Assembly (NCBI GenBank): GCA_030694935.1
Contig: JAUYUA010000094.1
Location: forward strand, 1-52,303
Reading direction: 5' to 3'
Length of the DNA stretch: 52,303 nt
DNA from: Lutibacter sp.
GTDB taxonomy: Bacteria; Bacteroidota; Bacteroidia; Flavobacteriales; Flavobacteriaceae
A program made the translations under genes and the position numbers. Of this stretch, positions 51,305-52,303 are shown one piece after another. The first letter of the stretch is position 1. Every line of letters begins with the position of its first letter. The notes below the pieces were generated by a model. It was not told the origin of the DNA and made no database searches. It saw only the letters and a list, made by a program, of their open reading frames with translations.

Positions 51305-51922
51305 TTAAAAAAAAAGTATGAAAAAAGCCATCCCCACAAAAACTGAAATTTTAACCCACTTTAATTTCTTGTTGAATGTTGGATGATTATTTAAGTAGGA
51401 AGCAAATTTCCCTGCCAATATAGACACTATTGAAAAAATGATTAGTGATTGAACGATAAATATGATTCCCAATACATAAAATTGCACAATGGTATTTTGT
51501 GCGGAGCTGTACAAAAATCCGGGAAAAAAAGCCAAAAAGAAAATGGAAACTTTCGGATTTAAAACATTCATGATAAATCCCTGTTTGTACAAATTCAGAA
51601 AACTCCTTTTTTCAACATCGGCATTTAATGAAATTTCTTCATTGGAATGAAACGTTAAATAAGCCAAATACAATAAGTACGAAGCTCCAAACAATTTTAT
51701 GGCAAAATAGATATTTTCCGATTGTTTTATCAACGCAGAGATTCCAAAAGCCACCAAAGAGGTATGAATAATTATACCCGAAACCAAACCGAGAGAAGTT
51801 GCAATTCCGTATTTTTTGCCATTGGTCATACTTTGCACCAACACATAAATAATGTCGGGTCCCGGCATAATGGTAAGCAACATGGAAGCCACTAAAAACG
51901 ACCCTAAAATTTCGTAATTCAT
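51305..51922 (-). CDS. LysE family exporter
   Basis: A 205-residue inner-membrane protein with five or six helices of the LysE/RhtB superfamily. The N-terminal signature MLLTIMPGPDIIYVL and GIATSLGLVSGIIIHTSL are typical; NVLNPKVSIFFLAFFPGFL is the conserved central motif. Members export amino acids or similar metabolites. Its stop is 24 bp from the HMG-CoA lyase ATG, so the pair may share a transcript; a link to branched-chain amino acid metabolism is possible but not shown. Confidence 0.9.
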   Translation of the reverse strand: MNYEILGSFLVASMLLTIMPGPDIIYVLVQSMTNGKKYGIATSLGLVSGIIIHTSLVAFGISALIKQSENIYFAIKLFGASYLLYLAYLTFHSNEEISLNADVEKRSFLNLYKQGFIMNVLNPKVSIFFLAFFPGFLYSSAQNTIVQFYVLGIIFIVQSLIIFSIVSILAGKFASYLNNHPTFNKKLKWVKISVFVGMAFFILFF

Positions 51923-52303
51923 TTATTTTTTTTACAATTTCAAAGTTATCATTTTTCACCAAACAAAAAAACTTGTTTCTGCTTTTAAAATAGTCAAGCC
52001 AACTATTAAAAATACCGAAACAAGTTCTTAAACTAAACGGTTTTAAAGATTAAAATTTAAAATTCGGTTCAAGCGTGAGCCTAATTTTCTTAAACAACAA
52101 AATTAATTTTATCTCCAATCAAATAACTAATTATGGCTTAATTCTAACAAGAACAGCAATTTATATAGCGTTATTTTGGGCCTGACTGCCTTTTTGGTTG
52201 GCGTTCCCCGCCAGCCTGCCGGCAGGCAGGCTGGCGGGGCGGGCTTTTCGTTACAATCTTTTTTGATTCACCAAAAGGGCGAATCAAAAAAGGATGAATT
52301 TAT
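51923..52303. other. 381-bp terminal non-coding stretch
   Basis: There is no gene on either strand. It begins with the promoter region of the LysE gene. An ACTTGTTTC segment (51971-51979) and its near inverse GAAACAAGTTC (52018-52028) flank AT-rich DNA. The end holds dispersed repeat copy 3. Confidence 0.65.
52171..52291 (+). repeat. Dispersed flavobacterial repeat, copy 3, with long palindrome
   Basis: The same 44-bp block as copy 2, then a perfect 15-bp stem: CCCCGCCAGCCTGCC (52206-52220), loop GGCA, GGCAGGCTGGCGGGG (52225-52239). CTTTTCGTTACAATCTT follows, and a second inverted repeat TTTTTTGATTC (52259-52269) with GAATCAAAAAA (52281-52291). It is the fullest copy in the window. Confidence 0.8.

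Overview
The window looks like chromosome from a member of the Flavobacteriaceae (Bacteroidota). The signs are a low G+C content, almost no Shine-Dalgarno sequences, several TTG or GTG starts, TAnnTTTG-type -7 promoter boxes, and family-typical gene sets (DUF4105, LuxC-type reductase with serC-serA-DUF1015, OMP_b-brl porins). No rRNA, tRNA, CRISPR array, prophage or complete insertion sequence was seen. Most of the window is housekeeping, with a few compact accessory systems.

Layout. 1-9300: tail of a repeat-rich protein, THUMP RNA methylase, SAM methyltransferase, ZIP transporter, RecQ, then the envelope run kdsD-tatC-AhpD-like-lptB facing pssA. 9300-9776: a non-coding stretch with three copies of a perfect 20-bp palindrome. 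9777-12750: DUF4105 membrane protein, PEGA-repeat protein, 2[4Fe-4S] ferredoxin. 12809-18995: LuxC-type acyl-CoA reductase, serC, serA, DUF1015, YggS and an exonuclease with a decayed GIY-YIG domain. 19040-22577: two paralogous voltage-gated-type ion channels on either side of miaA, then a TIGR02757 protein. 22621-29447 (minus): a tight operon of PqqD-like protein, ATP-grasp enzyme, PLP decarboxylase, urea transporter/M23 fusion, outer-membrane barrel and TPR protein. 29724-32280 (minus): ECF sigma, putative anti-sigma, LTxxQ-like secreted protein and outer-membrane protein. 32688-36880: aroQ, two tandem porins, xerD, DUF3024, NYN-LOTUS protein. 37112-39337: cold-shock protein, DEAD-box helicase, RRM protein (RNA metabolism). 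39338-39937: repeat-rich spacer. 39938-46311: a mutasome-like cassette of dinB and a short dnaE, divergent from a LexA-like S24 repressor and a DnaQ/GIY-YIG/UvrC-like fusion. 46485-51922 (minus): guaB, a porin/FMN-binding/membrane-protein operon, HMG-CoA lyase and a LysE exporter. The last 380 bases carry a dispersed palindromic repeat.

Two groups deserve most attention. The first is the 39.9-46.3 kb cassette, which looks like a self-regulated, DNA-damage-inducible translesion and repair module: a LexA-type autocleaving repressor, two short palindromes in its 84-bp divergent promoter region, an alpha subunit with a degenerate PHP domain, a Y-family polymerase, and an exonuclease fused to a UvrC-like nuclease. 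The second is the 22.6-29.4 kb operon, which joins a PqqD-like recognition protein, an ATP-grasp ligase and an amino-acid decarboxylase to a urea-channel/peptidase fusion and an outer-membrane barrel. I do not recognise this as a described pathway. All functional statements rest on motifs read by eye; no database search was run.
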